Assembly (NCBI GenBank): GCA_021202795.1
Contig: JAJQCH010000013.1
Span: 1 to 34,554, forward strand
Length of the DNA stretch: 34,554 nt
Source: Oscillospiraceae bacterium
Lineage (GTDB): Bacteria > Bacillota > Clostridia > Oscillospirales > Oscillospiraceae
Direction: 5' to 3'
Shown: positions 1-8,170 of the stretch, one piece after another
Layout: each line of letters opens with the position of its first letter
How positions within the stretch are numbered: position 1 is the first letter of the stretch
Program-made: the position numbers and the translations under genes
Notes under the pieces: generated by a model
Databases searched by the model: none
The model's input: only the letters and a program-made list of their open reading frames with translations
What the model was told of the DNA's origin: nothing

Positions 1-60
1 CTATTGAAGCTTTTCGCGGATGTGTTCAACTTGCACTTGCAATTTTCGGATTTTTCCTAA
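1..60 (+). mobile_element. Possible 3' end of an insertion sequence (IS), cut by the window edge
   Basis: The first 60 bases form an open plus-strand reading frame that ends in TAA at 58-60, so the last 19 codons of some gene may be present. Bases 22-49 match the right edge of the window (34502-34529) in inverted orientation at 26 of 28 positions. Such a pair is expected if the left edge is the right terminal repeat of one IS copy and the right edge is the left terminal repeat of another copy in the same orientation. Overlap of a transposase 3' end with the terminal repeat is common in compact ISs. The family is not identifiable from this little sequence; an IS30-like element is only a guess. 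Confidence 0.35.
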
Positions 61-63
61 TTG

Positions 64-116
64 AAAAGGCCGCGCACGCGGACAGTGGCACCTTTGCCAC
101 AGCCCGTGCGCACGGC
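64..116 (-). terminator. Strong hairpin followed by TTTT, leftward
   Basis: Read on the minus strand, 116-104 pairs with 81-69 in a 13-bp stem containing two G-U pairs and one mismatch. An inner perfect 6-bp stem (100-95 with 90-85) closes a four-base loop. TTTT follows at 67-64. This is a good intrinsic terminator or attenuator shape. It could end pcrA transcription, but it also lies just downstream of a separate leftward promoter at 138-166, so it may end a short RNA or attenuate a gene now beyond the left edge. Confidence 0.5.
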
Positions 117-137
117 ACTCCGTTTCAGCTTGTCAAC

Positions 138-166
138 ACTATATCACAGCTTGCGGGCAGTTTCAA
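138..166 (-). promoter_or_regulatory. Sigma-A type promoter, leftward, downstream of pcrA
   Basis: On the minus strand, TTGAAA (166-161) is separated by 17 bases from TATAGT (143-138), so a transcript would begin near 131 and run toward the left edge. No gene starts between it and the edge. The first structure it meets is the hairpin at 69-116. From 167 to 288 I see no gene, only an imperfect inverted repeat around 230-265 that lacks a good T-run. Confidence 0.5.
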
Positions 167-288
167 CCAGAATCTGCGAAGAAAGAAAAGTTTTTTTCAT
201 CGGAGCGGTACGGAATGAAATGAGCAGTCATTATTGGCCATTCCTGCATGGAAAAACGGGAATTGCCAAAAATCAGCGTCGCGTGCCG

Positions 289-2700
289 CTATGATTCTTT
301 TTTCATATACCTGGACGCCGCTTTCAGCATCAGGCGTTTCATCCCGGTGTTTTCAAATTCGATTTCTACCAGGAAATCCCCGCCCATAGGCGTCATTTTT
401 TGGATGACGCCGGATTTAAAGGCGTTGTGGACAACGCGGTCGCCTACCTTGTAATCCATGGACAGCGTTGCCTGAGGCCTGGGCGGCGCGATGGTTTTCC
501 TTCCGGGCGTCCGCTCGGAGCTGCGCCGGGGTGTCTGCCCGAACGTCCGCTCATTTGTCTGCGGAACGTCGTCAAACTCGAAATAGCTGTTCTTCAGCGG
601 CTGATAGGGCCGGTCGATATGCTCCGGCGGTATTTCGTCCACAAAGCGGCTGACGCGGTGGGGAGCCGTCTGACCGAAAACCATGCGCTGTCGGGCGCTG
701 GTGATATAAAGCCTTCTTTTGGCGCGAGTGATGGCAACATAGGCCAGGCGTCGCTCTTCTTCCATCTGCTCCTGCTCTCCAATGGCTTGAAGGGAGGGGA
801 AGATGCCTTCCTCCATTCCGGCGATAAACACAGTGGGAAATTCCAGGCCCTTGGCGGAGTGAATGGTCATCATTGTGACGGTATTTTCGTCCAGATCTAC
901 GTTTTGCAGGTCGGTATACAGACTGACCTCGTCCAGAAAGCCTGCCAAGGAGTTGTCCTCGGTCTGCCGGACATGGGTGGCGATAAAGCTTTTCAGTTCC
1001 CGGACGTTTTCCAGCCGGTTCAGGCTGTCCTCCGTGTGGGCCTCCTCCAGCAGGCGGGCGTAGCCTGTCTTTTCCAGCAGTGCGTCGTACAAATCCTCCA
1101 GTCCGGCGGTCTGGGTCATCTGGGACAGCTCGTTCATCATCCGGGAAAAGCCTTTTAGCTTTTCCGCAGCGCGGGACAGCTCCGGGAAGCTGTCGGCGAT
1201 GGAAATAACCGTAAACAGGGGAATACCGTTTTGGGCGGCGATGGTTCTGGCACGGTCAAGAGTGGTTTGACCGATACCGCGGGGCGGCGTGTTGATGATG
1301 CGGGTCAGGCGCAGATCGTCCGCCGGGTTCAGCAGCACAAAAAAATAGGCCATGAGATCCTTGATTTCTGCCCGCTCAAAGAAAGGGTTGCCCTTCACAA
1401 TGCGGGGCCGAATGCCGCTGCGCAAAAATGCCTGCTCTAAAGCGCGGGACTGGGCGTTCAGCCGATACAGCACCGCATGATCCCGCAGGTTATCCCCCCG
1501 GTCTACGGCCTGAAGCACCTGGCGGACGATGTACTGGGCTTCGTCCTCCTCGTTTCTTGCCACATAGAGAGTGATGCGATCGCCTTCTCCCGCTTTTGTC
1601 CACAGGCGCTTTCCTTTTCGGCCTGTGTTATGGCTGACTACGCCGTTCGCGGCTTCCAGGATGTGTCCTGTGGAGCGATAATTCTGCTCAAGGCGGATCA
1701 CGCGAGTGTGATCATATTGGCTTTCAAAGGAAAGAATGTTTTCAATGGTGGCGCCGCGAAAAGCGTAGATAGACTGGTCGTCGTCTCCCACCACACATAT
1801 GTTTTTGCGTCCGCCGGCCAGGAGGGTTGCCAGCATATATTGCAGGTTGTTGGTATCCTGATACTCATCTATCAGTACATAACGGAATTTCTGCTGATAA
1901 TAATCCAGCACATCGGGAAATTCCTTCAGAAGGCGAACGGTGTTATAAATCAGATCCTCGAAATCCATGGCCCCCGCCTCCAAAAGGCGCTGGCTGTATG
2001 CCTTATACAGCTTGGCCGCCCCCTGGAGCCGAAAGTCTCCGGCCTTCTCCGCCAGGGCCATAAGCGCCTCCGGCGTCTGCATACGATCCTTGGCCTTGTC
2101 GATAACGCCCAGCACCCACTTGGGAGGGTACATTTTCTCGTCCCGATTCTGCTCCTTTATCAGTCGCTTCATCACAGCGGTGCGGTCAGCCGTGTCATAG
2201 ATGGTGAAGCTACTGGGATAACCCAGCTTGTCTCCGTCCCGCCGCAAAATACGCACACAGGCGGAGTGAAATGTCCTGGCCCAGACGCCCTCCGCCGCGT
2301 CCCCAAGCATGGAGGCAAGCCTGTCCTTCAGCTCGCCGGCGGCCTTATTAGTGAACGTGATTGCCAATATTTGCCAGGGAGCTGCCTGGTCATAGGCGGC
2401 GGCCTCCTCCGCCTGCTGCCGAAGCTCCTGCTCGCCCTCCAGATACCGACGCATGATTGCAAGCTTTTCCTCGTTGGCGTCCGGGGGCAGCTCCCGGCAG
2501 TCCGAGGCGCGGCCATATTTCATCAGATTCGTAATGCGGTTTATCAGCACGGTGGTTTTGCCGCTTCCGGCTCCGGCCAGAATCAGCAGCGGCCCCTCTG
2601 TGGCCAGCACCGCCTCCCGCTGGCGATCGTTCAGATGAGGGAAGCTGCGGGCGATAACCTCCCGGCGGGTCTCTATGTAATTTTTTGTAAAAGTATCCAT
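289..2700 (-). CDS. pcrA: ATP-dependent DNA helicase PcrA/UvrD
   Basis: This is an SF1 3'-5' helicase that unwinds DNA in repair and clears proteins from DNA. Visible motifs are the Walker A GAGSGKTT (residues 43-50), ITFTNKAA, DEYQDTN (Walker B), GDDDQSIYAFRG, QNYRST, TIHSAKGLEF and VAITRAKR. The C-terminal 50 residues (YKVGDRV...) match the Tudor-like domain by which PcrA contacts RNA polymerase, which favours PcrA over UvrD or Rep. Length is 803 aa. I start at the ATG at 2698-2700 because homology begins there; the frame stays open about 270 bases upstream but that part is not protein-like. No Shine-Dalgarno precedes this ATG, and a -10 box lies 7 bases away. About 40 extra residues (roughly 61-105) sit between motifs I and Ia, compared with Bacillus PcrA. 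Confidence 0.95.
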   Translation of the reverse strand: MDTFTKNYIETRREVIARSFPHLNDRQREAVLATEGPLLILAGAGSGKTTVLINRITNLMKYGRASDCRELPPDANEEKLAIMRRYLEGEQELRQQAEEAAAYDQAAPWQILAITFTNKAAGELKDRLASMLGDAAEGVWARTFHSACVRILRRDGDKLGYPSSFTIYDTADRTAVMKRLIKEQNRDEKMYPPKWVLGVIDKAKDRMQTPEALMALAEKAGDFRLQGAAKLYKAYSQRLLEAGAMDFEDLIYNTVRLLKEFPDVLDYYQQKFRYVLIDEYQDTNNLQYMLATLLAGGRKNICVVGDDDQSIYAFRGATIENILSFESQYDHTRVIRLEQNYRSTGHILEAANGVVSHNTGRKGKRLWTKAGEGDRITLYVARNEEDEAQYIVRQVLQAVDRGDNLRDHAVLYRLNAQSRALEQAFLRSGIRPRIVKGNPFFERAEIKDLMAYFFVLLNPADDLRLTRIINTPPRGIGQTTLDRARTIAAQNGIPLFTVISIADSFPELSRAAEKLKGFSRMMNELSQMTQTAGLEDLYDALLEKTGYARLLEEAHTEDSLNRLENVRELKSFIATHVRQTEDNSLAGFLDEVSLYTDLQNVDLDENTVTMMTIHSAKGLEFPTVFIAGMEEGIFPSLQAIGEQEQMEEERRLAYVAITRAKRRLYITSARQRMVFGQTAPHRVSRFVDEIPPEHIDRPYQPLKNSYFEFDDVPQTNERTFGQTPRRSSERTPGRKTIAPPRPQATLSMDYKVGDRVVHNAFKSGVIQKMTPMGGDFLVEIEFENTGMKRLMLKAASRYMKKES

Positions 2701-2707
2701 ACTCGCA

Positions 2708-2716
2708 AGTATACCA
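2708..2716 (-). promoter_or_regulatory. Extended -10 promoter directly before pcrA
   Basis: On the minus strand, TGG-TATACT (2716-2708) is an extended -10 element. Only seven bases separate TATACT from the pcrA ATG, which puts the start of transcription at or within a base or two of the ATG. No good -35 is present 17 bases upstream, which extended -10 promoters tolerate. Confidence 0.5.
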
Positions 2717-2784
2717 CACTTTCCGGCCTTATGGCTATATGTGATTCCCCGATGAACGCGCAATCCATGGGGAAATTGTGTGCA

Positions 2785-2828
2785 TTTCAAAGAAACAGGA
2801 ATCCATCCTTTCGGACGAACTCCTGTTT
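2785..2828 (-). terminator. Terminator after rpsU
   Basis: Read on the minus strand, an 8-bp stem AAACAGGA/TCCTGTTT (2828-2821 with 2800-2793) encloses an inner 5-bp hairpin with a GAAA tetraloop. T-rich sequence (TTTCTTT) follows. It lies about 50 bases after the rpsU stop and ahead of pcrA, separating the two transcripts. Confidence 0.6.
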
Positions 2829-2875
2829 TCATTGGGATTTTTGGATCCCTATGTGGTTTTGATAGGATAAAACGC

Positions 2876-3061
2876 TTAATAATAACGCTTATGTTTGTTC
2901 TTCCGTGCCGCTTCGGATTTTTTCCGACGCTTGACGCTGGGACTCTGATAATACTCCTTCCGACGAAGATCATTCATCACGCCAGCCTTGGCACAGCTCC
3001 GCTTAAAACGCTTGAGCGCGTTATCGAGAGATTCGTTCTCCTTCACATGGATTTCCGACAT
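2876..3061 (-). CDS. rpsU: 30S ribosomal protein S21
   Basis: This is a small basic protein of the 30S subunit platform, near the anti-Shine-Dalgarno region of 16S rRNA. The 61-aa sequence begins [20 protein letters not shown] and ends in a highly basic tail ([18 protein letters not shown]), typical of bacterial S21 in sequence and length. A very strong ribosome binding site (GGAGGGAGGG) lies about 7 bases before the ATG. The gene is a single-gene transcript with its own perfect promoter (3132-3160) and terminator (2785-2828). Confidence 0.97.
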   Translation of the reverse strand: MSEIHVKENESLDNALKRFKRSCAKAGVMNDLRRKEYYQSPSVKRRKKSEAARKNKHKRYY

Positions 3062-3131
3062 TTTATTTTTCCCTCCCTCCGAATACGCCTCATTATGTGC
3101 TTAATATGGTCTTATTTCCCGAACCATGGTT

Positions 3132-3160
3132 ATTATAATGTTTTACCGCCGGGTTGTCAA
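3132..3160 (-). promoter_or_regulatory. Perfect sigma-A promoter of rpsU
   Basis: On the minus strand, TTGACA (3160-3155), a 17-base spacer and TATAAT (3137-3132) match the vegetative consensus at all 12 positions. The expected transcript starts near 3125, giving a leader of about 60 bases before the rpsU ATG. The -35 box lies 7 bases past the leuS stop, and no terminator is visible between them. Confidence 0.8.
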
Positions 3161-3167
3161 GAAATTC

Positions 3168-5579
3168 TTACTTTTTTGGCTTTAAAATTAGGTTGATCAG
3201 CCGGTTGGGAATGACGATGGAACGCACAAGCTCCATGCCCTCCATGGTCTTCTGTACCTTTTCGTTGGCCTGGGCTGCGGCCAGCACCGTTTCCTCTGAG
3301 GCGTCTGTAGCTACCGTGATGGTGGTTTTCAGCTTGCCGTTGATCTGTACAGCCAGCTCCTGCTCCGCCTCATGCGTCTTGGCCTCGTCGTATTCCGGCC
3401 AGGGCTGGGCCATGGCGCGGCCCTCAAAGCCCTGAATCTCCCACAGCTCTTCCGTTATGTGAGGAGCGAAGGGACTCAGAAGCATCAAAAGCTGCTTCAT
3501 GTCGCCCCGGCTGGGCTTGGTGTCATAAAACTGGTTCACAAGAGTCATCATGGCGGCGATGGCTGTGTTGAACTTCATCTCTTCGATGTCCTCGGACACC
3601 TTTTTGATGGTGCGATGGATGGCTCCTTCGTTGGCAGCGGTCAGATCATCCCCCTCCAGGGGATTTTCTGCCAGCGTCCATATTCTGTCCAGGAAGCGCT
3701 TGCAGCCCTTTACAGCCTTATCCGACCAGGTGGCGGCCTTTTCAAAGTCGCCGATAAACATGACGTATACCCGCAGGGTATCCGTGCCGTACTGGGCTAC
3801 CACGTCGCCGGGGTTCACCACGTTGCCGCGGGATTTGGACATCTTCACGCCGCCCTCGCCCAGGATCATGCCGTGACTGGTGCGCTTTTTATACGGCTCC
3901 TTGGTGGGAACCACGCCGATGTCATAAAGGAATTTATGCCAGAACCGGGAATACAGCAGGTGCAGCGTGGTATGCTCCATGCCGCCGTTATACCAGTCCA
4001 CGGGAGACCAATAGTCCAAGGCCTCCTTCGAGGCCAGGGCATCTTTGCCGTGGGGGTCGGTATACCGCAGGAAGTACCAGCTCGATCCGGCCCACTGGGG
4101 CATGGTGTCCGTCTCCCGCTCCGCCGGGCCGCCGCACTTGGGACATTTGCACTCCACCCAGCTACGCATATTATGCAGCGGGCTTTCGCCGGTGTCGGTG
4201 GGCTCATAGCTCTCCACCTCCGGCAGGACGATAGGCAGTTCCTCCTCCGGCACGGGAACCCAGCCGCATTCCGGGCAGTTTATCATGGGGATAGGCTCGC
4301 CCCAATACCGCTGGCGGGAGAATACCCAGTCCCGAAGCTTGTAGTTAATCTTCCGGGTTCCAAGGCCCTTTTCCTCCAGCCAGTCCAGCATTTTTTCCTG
4401 GGCCTCCTCCACATGGAGACCGTCCAGGAAGCCGGAATTGACCATGATGCCGGTGGAGCAGGCGGTGTATGCCTCCTTCTCTACGTCGCCGCCGGAGACC
4501 ACCTCGATAATAGGCAGATCAAAGGCTTTGGCAAAGTCCCAGTCGCGGCTGTCATGGGCCGGGACGGCCATGATAGCGCCGGTGCCATAGGTAGCCAGAA
4601 CATAGTCGGAAATGAAAATGGGAATCTCCGCTCCGTTCACGGGATTGATGGCCCGCACACCATCCAGCCGGACGCCGGTCTTGTCCTTGGCAAGCTCCGT
4701 GCGCTCAAACTCGGATTTGTGGGCAGCGGCGGTCTGATAGGCCCGCACCTCGTCCCCGTTTTTCAGCAGGGGCATCCATTTTTCCACCAGGGAATGCTCC
4801 GGGGCCACGACCATATAGGTTGCACCAAAGAGCGTGTCGCAGCGGGTGGTGAAAATGCGCATGGTGTCCCCGGCGGTGGTGGCAAATTCCACCTCCGCGC
4901 CGACGGAGCGGCCAATCCAGTTGCGCTGCTGAATCTTCACCCGCTCGATATAGTCCACATCGTCCAGGTCGTCGATAAGCCGCTGGGCGTAGGCGGTGAT
5001 TTTCAGCATCCACTGGCTCTTTTCCTTCTGAATCACCGGGGAACCGCAGCGCTCGCAGACGCCGTTGACCACTTCCTCGTTGGCAAGTACGCACTTGCAG
5101 GAGGTACACCAGTTTACCGGCATGGTGGCCTTATAGGCCAGGCCGTGCTTATAGAGCTGGAGGAATATCCACTGGGTCCACTTATAGTATGTAGGATCCG
5201 TGGTGTCCACGCAGCGATCCCAGTCGAAGCCAAAGCCAAGCATTTTTAGCTGTTCCGTGAAGTGCTTGATGTTCTGCCGGGTCACATCATGGGGGTGCAT
5301 ATGGTTTTTGATGGCGTAGTTCTCCGTGGGAAGGCCAAAGGCGTCGTATCCGATGGGGAACAGCACGTTATAACCCTGCATCCGCCGCTTTCTGGCCACG
5401 ATGTCCATTGCCGTATAGGGGCGGGCATGACCCACGTGAAGACCCTGCCCGGAGGGGTAGGGGAATTCTATCAGTCCGTACCACTTAGGCCGGGGGTCGT
5501 TGTCTATGGCGGCATAGGGCTTTTCCTGCTCCCACCGCGCCTGCCACTTTTTTTCGATTCTTTCAAAATCGTAAGCCAT
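3168..5579 (-). CDS. leuS: Leucyl-tRNA synthetase
   Basis: This class I aminoacyl-tRNA synthetase charges tRNA-Leu. The 803-aa protein has the HIGH-type motif HVGH in the N-terminal Rossmann fold ([20 protein letters not shown]), a CxxC...CxxC zinc knuckle (NWCTSCKC...CERCG), a CP1 editing domain with the [12 protein letters not shown] threonine-rich motif, and the KMSKS loop ([11 protein letters not shown]). Length fits bacterial LeuRS. The ATG is 3 bases after the rsfS stop with GAGG 8 bases upstream, so the two are translated from one message. No T-box leader is possible in such a gap; any leucine control must act further upstream. Confidence 0.98.
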   Translation of the reverse strand: MAYDFERIEKKWQARWEQEKPYAAIDNDPRPKWYGLIEFPYPSGQGLHVGHARPYTAMDIVARKRRMQGYNVLFPIGYDAFGLPTENYAIKNHMHPHDVTRQNIKHFTEQLKMLGFGFDWDRCVDTTDPTYYKWTQWIFLQLYKHGLAYKATMPVNWCTSCKCVLANEEVVNGVCERCGSPVIQKEKSQWMLKITAYAQRLIDDLDDVDYIERVKIQQRNWIGRSVGAEVEFATTAGDTMRIFTTRCDTLFGATYMVVAPEHSLVEKWMPLLKNGDEVRAYQTAAAHKSEFERTELAKDKTGVRLDGVRAINPVNGAEIPIFISDYVLATYGTGAIMAVPAHDSRDWDFAKAFDLPIIEVVSGGDVEKEAYTACSTGIMVNSGFLDGLHVEEAQEKMLDWLEEKGLGTRKINYKLRDWVFSRQRYWGEPIPMINCPECGWVPVPEEELPIVLPEVESYEPTDTGESPLHNMRSWVECKCPKCGGPAERETDTMPQWAGSSWYFLRYTDPHGKDALASKEALDYWSPVDWYNGGMEHTTLHLLYSRFWHKFLYDIGVVPTKEPYKKRTSHGMILGEGGVKMSKSRGNVVNPGDVVAQYGTDTLRVYVMFIGDFEKAATWSDKAVKGCKRFLDRIWTLAENPLEGDDLTAANEGAIHRTIKKVSEDIEEMKFNTAIAAMMTLVNQFYDTKPSRGDMKQLLMLLSPFAPHITEELWEIQGFEGRAMAQPWPEYDEAKTHEAEQELAVQINGKLKTTITVATDASEETVLAAAQANEKVQKTMEGMELVRSIVIPNRLINLILKPKK

Positions 5580-5582
5580 CTG

Positions 5583-5936
5583 TCACGCCTCTATTTCTGC
5601 AATGTCAATTTCCTGCGCGTCGCTCCAAAGACGCTCAAGGTTGTAAAATTCTCTGGTTTCCTTCTGGAAAATATGGACAATCAGGCATCCAAAATCCAGC
5701 AGCAGCCAGTTGCTGTTTCGATAGCCTTCCCGGCGCACCGGCGGCATCCCTGCCTCCGACAGACGCTTGTCCACCTCATCGTACAGTGTGCGTACATGAG
5801 GCGTGGAGTTGGCCGTGCAGATCAGGAAATAATCCGCCAGCACCGTCAACTCCGTTGTTTTTAAAAGACGAATGTCAGACGCCTGCTTGTCCACCAGAGC
5901 CTGCACCGCCAGCTTTGCTGCTTCAAAAGGTTCCAT
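5583..5936 (-). CDS. rsfS: Ribosomal silencing factor RsfS (Iojap/YqeL)
   Basis: RsfS binds ribosomal protein L14 and blocks joining of the subunits when nutrients are low. The 117-aa protein has the family features DIRLLKTTELTVLADYFLIC near the N-terminus, then WLLLDFG and VHIFQ in the C-terminal half. Its position after nadD-yqeK and before leuS matches the conserved nadD-yqeK-rsfS order. A GGGAG-containing ribosome binding site precedes the ATG. The 88-base gap after nadD-yqeK is AT-rich; I saw no convincing promoter there. Confidence 0.95.
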   Translation of the reverse strand: MEPFEAAKLAVQALVDKQASDIRLLKTTELTVLADYFLICTANSTPHVRTLYDEVDKRLSEAGMPPVRREGYRNSNWLLLDFGCLIVHIFQKETREFYNLERLWSDAQEIDIAEIEA

Positions 5937-6024
5937 TCTCTTTCTCCCGCCTGCATAATTAATATGAATTTTATGGATTTTCCAGCGATTTTCTGAATTT
6001 GCGATAGGGGAAATATATGCGCGC

Positions 6025-7245
6025 TCAGTCAGGGATGGGCGTGTCCGCCGTCCAGGGAACAGGCTCCAGCCCCCGGCTTTTCAGCCGGGCCGAAAACCAT
6101 GCCTGGGCGTCCGCTGTATTTTTATGGGGCGCTTGTCCTTTGGCGCGAACCTCCGCCAGACTCATGCGAAGACCCAGCTCCATGGCCATATCCAAATCCT
6201 GGTAGGCCGCTTCCCGCAGCTCTGCAAGGCCGGAAAAGCCGTTTCGCCCAGGCTCGATATAGTCCGCCAGGTAGATAATCTGCTCCAGCGCCGTCATATC
6301 CGGGTGGCCTGTGGTATGCCAGCGGACAGCCTGGACAATATGCTCCGGGCATCCGAACAGCTCTGCCGCGAAGGCGGCTCCCGTTCGGGCATGGAGGAGC
6401 TTTTCACTGGTCAACTCACATTCATCTAAAATAATATCATATTTGTCGCAGAGAATCAACTGCTCTTCCATGGAGAGTTTTTTGGTTATGTCATGGACAA
6501 TGGCGGCCTCCGCCGCGTCCTCCACATTCTGTCCCCATCGCTCCGCCAGACGGCGGGCCTCCTGCTCCGTACCCTGCACATGAGCTATTCTCTTGGGGGC
6601 AAGATAGGCATATGCCTGTTCCCGCAGCCAGTCGAAATTTGGTTTGGCTCCATATAATCGGCGGCGGATGATGTATTCATAGACGGAGTCGGACAGCAAA
6701 TCCTTTCCCTGTCGCAGGGGAAGAAGCTCCCGTATATGCGTGGAGGCCGCCTCCACCGGCTCACCCGCCAGAACGTATATTGTGGCCCCGTATTTTTCGT
6801 GGAGCATTCGGGCTTTCTTTTCAACCGCGCCGGAGGTGTCCGTTTCCCTGGCAAACACGGCAATGGAGGCAAGGGTCATCACCGCCTCCGGCTCGTGCCA
6901 CTGGTCGATGGTCAGGAGCATATCCGTTCCCACCAGAAACACAAGCTCTGCTTCCGGGTAGAGGATCTTTAGCTGTCGGAGAGTGTCGGAAGTATAGCTT
7001 TTTCCCTCCCGCGCCAGCTCCACATCCAGCGCTTTCCCGCCGGGTACCTCCGTTGCGGCCAGCTTTGTCATGGCAAGCCGGTCGGAAGGGGAGGGGCTGC
7101 CTGCAGCCAGCTCCTTGTGGGGCGGGATGGCTGCAGGAATGAAAAATACGCTGTCAGGCTCCAGTGCCGCGGCGGCGATATTGGCTGAGCGCACATGGCC
7201 CAGATGGGGAGGATTAAAACTGCCGCCATAAATCAAAATACGCAT
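6025..7245 (-). CDS. nadD: Fused nicotinate-nucleotide adenylyltransferase (NadD) and HD-domain hydrolase (YqeK)
   Basis: Residues 1 to about 195 are NadD, which makes deaminated NAD from nicotinate mononucleotide and ATP: GGSFNPPHLGH (7-17) carries the nucleotidyltransferase HxGH motif, and STHIRELL (168-175) the second nucleotide-binding motif. Residues about 205-395 are a YqeK-type HD domain, a family shown to hydrolyse diadenosine tetraphosphate symmetrically. Its metal ligands are all present: H222, HD 251-252, H286, H310 and D328. At 406 aa the protein is about the sum of the two separate Bacillus proteins, so it is a true fusion rather than readthrough. Gene order yhbY-nadD-yqeK-rsfS is conserved. 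The ATG lies 3 bases past the yhbY stop. Confidence 0.93.
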   Translation of the reverse strand: MRILIYGGSFNPPHLGHVRSANIAAAALEPDSVFFIPAAIPPHKELAAGSPSPSDRLAMTKLAATEVPGGKALDVELAREGKSYTSDTLRQLKILYPEAELVFLVGTDMLLTIDQWHEPEAVMTLASIAVFARETDTSGAVEKKARMLHEKYGATIYVLAGEPVEAASTHIRELLPLRQGKDLLSDSVYEYIIRRRLYGAKPNFDWLREQAYAYLAPKRIAHVQGTEQEARRLAERWGQNVEDAAEAAIVHDITKKLSMEEQLILCDKYDIILDECELTSEKLLHARTGAAFAAELFGCPEHIVQAVRWHTTGHPDMTALEQIIYLADYIEPGRNGFSGLAELREAAYQDLDMAMELGLRMSLAEVRAKGQAPHKNTADAQAWFSARLKSRGLEPVPWTADTPIPD

Positions 7246-7248
7246 CTT

Positions 7249-7587
7249 TTATCCCTTTGGCAAGATAATTTTAGCCCCATTATCCCGTTTTTTATACAGG
7301 ACAAACACATTTCCGATAACCTGCACACCCTCGGCCTGACAAGCCTGACACAGAGCGGCCTGGGCTTCCGCCGCTGTCAGCATGGACGCCTCCTGAACAC
7401 GGCCCTTCACCAGCTCACGCGCTGCCAGGGCGTCTCTGGTCTCGGCGATCACCGGCTCACGCGCTGCCAGGGCGTCTCTGGTCTCGGCGATCACCGGCTC
7501 GGTAATGCCGGCCTTTCCCACATAGAGAATGGCGTCCTCCTTCTGGGCCAGAGAGCGCAGATAGGCCCGCTGCTTACCTGAGAGCAT
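7249..7587 (-). CDS. yhbY: YhbY-family RNA-binding protein with internal 14-residue duplication
   Basis: YhbY/YqeI proteins are small KH-like (CRM-domain) proteins that associate with pre-50S ribosomal particles. The start MLSGKQRAYLRSLAQ and the RNA-binding loop GKAGITEPVI are typical. The family is usually about 97 aa; this protein is 112 aa because 14 residues (EPVIAETRDALAAR) occur twice in tandem, coded by a perfect 42-bp repeat (7413-7500). Removing one copy gives 98 aa and restores the usual sequence running into ELVKGRV. The extra helix falls right after the GxxG loop, so folding or RNA binding may be affected. The gene overlaps the rdgB end by 14 bases. Confidence 0.92.
   Translation of the reverse strand: MLSGKQRAYLRSLAQKEDAILYVGKAGITEPVIAETRDALAAREPVIAETRDALAARELVKGRVQEASMLTAAEAQAALCQACQAEGVQVIGNVFVLYKKRDNGAKIILPKG
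7413..7500 (-). repeat. Perfect 42-bp tandem duplication inside yhbY
   Basis: Positions 7413-7458 are identical to 7455-7500, so the block is 88 bases at period 42, or 2.1 copies. The extra four bases (GCTC) are the short direct repeat expected to flank a unit duplicated by polymerase slippage. Copies have no mismatch, which implies a recent event. The length is a multiple of three, so the frame is kept. Confidence 0.97.
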
Positions 7588-8170
7588 AATATTTCTCCAA
7601 CTCCTCCCGAAACGCAGCCAGGGCCTTGGCCCGGTGCGAGATTTTATTTTTCAGCTCCTGTCCCAGCGCGGCAAAGGATTGATCGTAACTCTCCGGCGCA
7701 AAGACCGGGTCATAGCCAAAACCGCCCTCGCCCTGCGGGACTGATAATATCTGGCCCGGACATTCGCCTCTGGCCCGCAAAATGTCCCCATTGGGGAACA
7801 CACAGCAGATACTGCTGACGAATTTAGCACGGCGATTTTCCTCGCCCTCCAGCTTTTGAAGCAGGTATTCATATTTCTGCTGATCTGTCCATTCCTTACC
7901 GCCGCCGAAGCGGGCGGAGTGGACGCCTGGCTCGCCGTTCAGCGCTTCCACGCACAGGCCGGAATCGTCTGCCACAGCGGGAAACTGAGTGTATTGGCAG
8001 ACGGTGGACGCCTTTAGAAAGGCGTTTTCCTCAAAGGTCTCTCCCGTCTCATTGACCTCAAAATCCACCCCGGCCACAGCCTGCGGCACAAGGCCGATGG
8101 ACAGCGGCTCCAGAATTTCCTTAAATTCCCGCACCTTGCCCATGTTATTCGTTGCAAGTATAAATGTCAC
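7574..8170 (-). CDS. rdgB: XTP/dITP pyrophosphatase (HAM1/RdgB family)
   Basis: This enzyme hydrolyses non-canonical purine triphosphates (dITP, XTP) to monophosphates so they do not enter DNA or RNA. The 198-aa protein has the family signature ILATNNMGKVREF at the N-terminus, VADDSGLCVEAL, GVHSARFGG and GFGYDPVF, and ends with the SHRAKAL segment. The start is the GTG at 8168-8170, inside the ftsY stop region (4-base GTGA overlap), which indicates translational coupling. Length is normal. Confidence 0.96.
   Translation of the reverse strand: MTFILATNNMGKVREFKEILEPLSIGLVPQAVAGVDFEVNETGETFEENAFLKASTVCQYTQFPAVADDSGLCVEALNGEPGVHSARFGGGKEWTDQQKYEYLLQKLEGEENRRAKFVSSICCVFPNGDILRARGECPGQILSVPQGEGGFGYDPVFAPESYDQSFAALGQELKNKISHRAKALAAFREELEKYYALR

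Noticed and set aside
61-294. 77-codon plus-strand frame between the left IS-like end and pcrA
   Set aside because: It lacks a ribosome binding site, starts at a TTG, overlaps the hairpin and promoter on the other strand, and has no recognisable sequence.
2701-2973. N-terminal extension of pcrA by about 90 codons
   Set aside because: The extension crosses the rpsU terminator and pcrA promoter and does not look like protein; homology starts at 2700.
5580-5582. T-box leader for leuS
   Set aside because: Only three bases separate rsfS from leuS, so no leader RNA can fit.
7249-7587. yhbY as a pseudogene because of its duplication
   Set aside because: The repeat is a multiple of three and both ends of the protein are normal, so the frame is intact; activity remains open.
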